A stretch of DNA of 64,000 nt, taken from Tolypocladium sp. Sup5 PDA-1 (Eukaryota; Ascomycota; Sordariomycetes; Hypocreales; Ophiocordycipitaceae). Under the pieces are notes generated by a model. That model was not told where the DNA came from. It ran no database searches and saw only the letters and a program-made list of their open reading frames with translations. The translations under genes were made by a program, and so were the position numbers. Position 1 is the first letter of the stretch. The number at the start of each line of letters is the position of its first letter. The stretch spans positions 1-64,000 of the forward strand of contig JPHH03000072.1 in assembly GCA_000750105.3 (NCBI GenBank). Direction: 5' to 3'. This document shows, piece by piece, positions 62,135 through 64,000 of the stretch.

Positions 62135-62615
62135 CACTGGTGGATTCGCAGTAGTAGCGATTGGGTCTTTGCATGAGAACTGATGAGCAACGGCCGAGTG
62201 ACGACTGATTTGGTTCTCATTTACTGGATGGAGAATCATTGGAGGGCAAAAATATGTTTTGTCTAGTGGACTGTTCAAAGGAGCTGAAGGACATATAAGC
62301 GGAGACTTGGAGCACACGTCCTGATATGAGGGAGGCAACGAGCACATGAGCATTGTCAGAGACATGCAAGGAATGGATAGAACATGCACGGACGAAATGT
62401 CATCATTTTCTGTCTCTCAAGACGAGACCTTTACCCACTGAAGCTTCTTTGACTTGGACCTGTCCTGAACATGCATTGTCTCCTCCTTTGCCTCGAACAG
62501 GCCGTCCCTTCTCACTGTTCGTGTGGAAGCTCCTCTCAGTCAATGCCAGTCCCTACAACCCTCCATCCGAGCAGCAAACTCAGCAGATGCGTCGAAAGCG
62601 CGCTCATCACCACTC
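62135..62615. other. Intergenic region between converging genes
   Basis: Spacer between the Atg22-like stop and the stop of the partial gene at 62616. No gene seen; both 3' UTRs are expected here. Confidence 0.5.
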
Positions 62616-64000
62616 CTATTCGTTAAAGTAGATCGAGTTCTGCATGTACGTGTAGAGCTTGTCCCGCACCCACGGCTGCGGGTTTCCAACGCTCGACACG
62701 ATGCCCGTCGTGGACCCCCCGCCCAGCAGCACCGCAAAGATGCCGCGCTGCGGGAAGTCGGCGTACTTGGGGTCCGTCAGGTCAAACGGTATGGCGCGCG
62801 TGAAGATGTCCTCGGCCGTCTCGCCCATGTACGGCAGCGCGGGGCTGAACTGCAGCGCCAGGATCTTGGGGTTGACGTTGTGGTAGTCGGAGTTGATGCC
62901 CGCGTCGCCCATCATGTAGCTGCCACCCGTGCCCCAGTGCTGCGAGTCGAAGTCGTCGTTGACGGCGTCGGTCGTGAGCGGCGTCCAGCTCGACGGGATC
63001 TGCCACGGCATGATGGGGAACTGCAGCTGGGCGCTGAGCGCGGCGCAGAAGTCGAAGAAGCGGCCCCATTCGCGCGGGCCGTAGCAGTAGCCGTTGCCGT
63101 AGGCGCGGACGGCGAAGTCGTCGGCCTCGTAGCGGTCGACGGCCAGGAAGTCGGGCAGGTTGTCGGTGTCGAAGGCGCCCATTGACTTGGCGAAATCGCC
63201 CGTTTGCTGTGCGATCTCGGCCACGTCGTCGTCCTGATAGACCCAAGTCGAGGCACCAACGCCCCAGAGGTTGACCTGCCACCCGAACGGGCATGTTGGC
63301 GCAATGGTTCGGAACAGCCAGTTGACCGCGAGCACGTAACCACGAAGGCAGTCGGTGATGGTGCCGGGGATCTCGGCGGAGACGCTCCAGTGCGCCAGCG
63401 CCGTGGTCAGCGGATCGCGGACCGCCATCTCGTAGTCGGCCGACAGCCCATCCTGCTGGCACGCGCCGAGAAAGTCTGGGTTGACGACGTAGCCCGCAGG
63501 CACGGGGTGCTGGTCATCGATCGTGGAGTTGGCTATGTTCAGCGACAGGATCAGGTTCGCGAAGCTGTGCGCGAGCCCGTCAACGTCTTGCAGGTGGTCT
63601 GCCGGGTTGCCGCCCGACATGTTGCAGGTGTACGATATCATGACCGGCAGCACCGGGTTGCCGTCAGAGAGCTGCGTTTCCACGGCGCGCGCGAGAGCAA
63701 TAGTCTGGCTCGTGGCCTGGTCGTCAGTCAGGAAGACGCCGGGGTCGCCCGCGCCATCAATGCCGGCGTACTTAAAGATGGACGAAGCGCGGGCCGCCAC
63801 AAAGTCGGCCTGGTTACCTGAAGTCAGGTCGGCGCAGCCGCCGAAGCTCAGGAAGCTGGGGAACCCCTTGACCATGAGGTTGGCCCCGCGCTGCAACGTC
63901 AGCTCCAGCGCCGTTGTGCCGTCGTCTGCGACAGTCAGATTGGCCGCGGTGCTGACAACGTAGACGATGCCCTTGTCGATGATGTTGATCGCCTGGACCG
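62616..64000 (-). CDS. Large probably secreted protein of unknown function, partial (5' end outside window)
   Basis: The reading frame is open from the window edge down to the stop at 62616, giving at least 461 residues; the N-terminus lies beyond position 64000. The visible part looks like a compact alpha/beta domain with Trp-rich motifs: FPSFLSFGGCADL, VLPVMISYTCNMSGG, FGWQVNLWGVGASTWVYQDDD, CYGPREWGRFFDFCAALSAQLQFPIMPWQIP and GTGGSYMMGDAGINSDYHN. Several conserved-looking Asp/Glu residues and the barrel-like rhythm suggest a glycoside-hydrolase-type fold (inference only). Similar proteins occur in fungi and some bacteria by my recollection. No introns are visible in this part. No catalytic assignment is made. 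Confidence 0.7.
   Translation of the reverse strand, partial: VQAINIIDKGIVYVVSTAANLTVADDGTTALELTLQRGANLMVKGFPSFLSFGGCADLTSGNQADFVAARASSIFKYAGIDGAGDPGVFLTDDQATSQTIALARAVETQLSDGNPVLPVMISYTCNMSGGNPADHLQDVDGLAHSFANLILSLNIANSTIDDQHPVPAGYVVNPDFLGACQQDGLSADYEMAVRDPLTTALAHWSVSAEIPGTITDCLRGYVLAVNWLFRTIAPTCPFGWQVNLWGVGASTWVYQDDDVAEIAQQTGDFAKSMGAFDTDNLPDFLAVDRYEADDFAVRAYGNGYCYGPREWGRFFDFCAALSAQLQFPIMPWQIPSSWTPLTTDAVNDDFDSQHWGTGGSYMMGDAGINSDYHNVNPKILALQFSPALPYMGETAEDIFTRAIPFDLTDPKYADFPQRGIFAVLLGGGSTTGIVSSVGNPQPWVRDKLYTYMQNSIYFNE

Overview
This window is nuclear DNA of a filamentous ascomycete fungus, most likely a Sordariomycete (inference). Genes carry short introns (about 50-155 bp) with GT..AG or occasionally GC..AG ends and CTAAC-like branch points. 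Genes lie on both strands without operons, and most families are typical of Pezizomycotina: Ipi3, Btn1/CLN3, metacaspase, Atg22-like, pepsin-type protease, BIM1-like surface protein, fungal CorA-like, DUF7730-like and NLP. Exon coordinates come from splice motifs plus continuity of family similarity; no transcript data were available.

Layout. 1-2513: no recognisable gene, starting with a C-run/G-run. 2514-12574: housekeeping-like block with IPI3 (-), a long disordered unknown protein (+), BTN1/CLN3 (-) and a type II membrane glycosyltransferase (+). 13155-18216: accessory block with a CorA-like protein lacking a visible membrane C-terminus, a 28-residue CxxC microprotein and a decayed SDR gene. 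18217-21879: APH-fold phosphotransferase, SAM methyltransferase and a WW-domain protein. 22630-27386: surface and secretion block with a secreted protein made of two duplicated Cys modules, a BIM1-like (X325) membrane protein and a GPI-type Cys-rich protein. The last two diverge from a shared intergenic region holding four perfect ATCWGATAA sites. 28736-36658: metacaspase, an M61-like protein without zinc ligands, two unknowns and an asparaginase II family enzyme. 37274-44000: decayed aminotransferase, arylamine N-acetyltransferase, sulfotransferase-like P-loop protein, a damaged HExxH metallopeptidase gene and a DUF7730/F-box-like protein. 44830-48158: a T5orf172 (GIY-YIG-like) protein, then a degenerate duplicated repeat region. 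48159-64000: a secreted NLP-SGNH-FN3 fusion, pepsin-like protease, MDR reductase, a P-loop kinase of bacterial appearance, a secreted metallophosphatase, an Atg22-like transporter and an unknown protein running off the end.

There is no CRISPR array, no rRNA and no tRNA that I could support, and no complete transposon. No core PKS, NRPS or terpene synthase was seen, so I do not call a biosynthetic cluster. The most unusual elements are the NLP-SGNH-FN3 fusion, the shared Cys module with an intron at the same place in two neighbouring secreted genes, the tight GATA-factor site cluster, the zinc-ligand-free M61 homologue and the zinc-ribbon-like microprotein.
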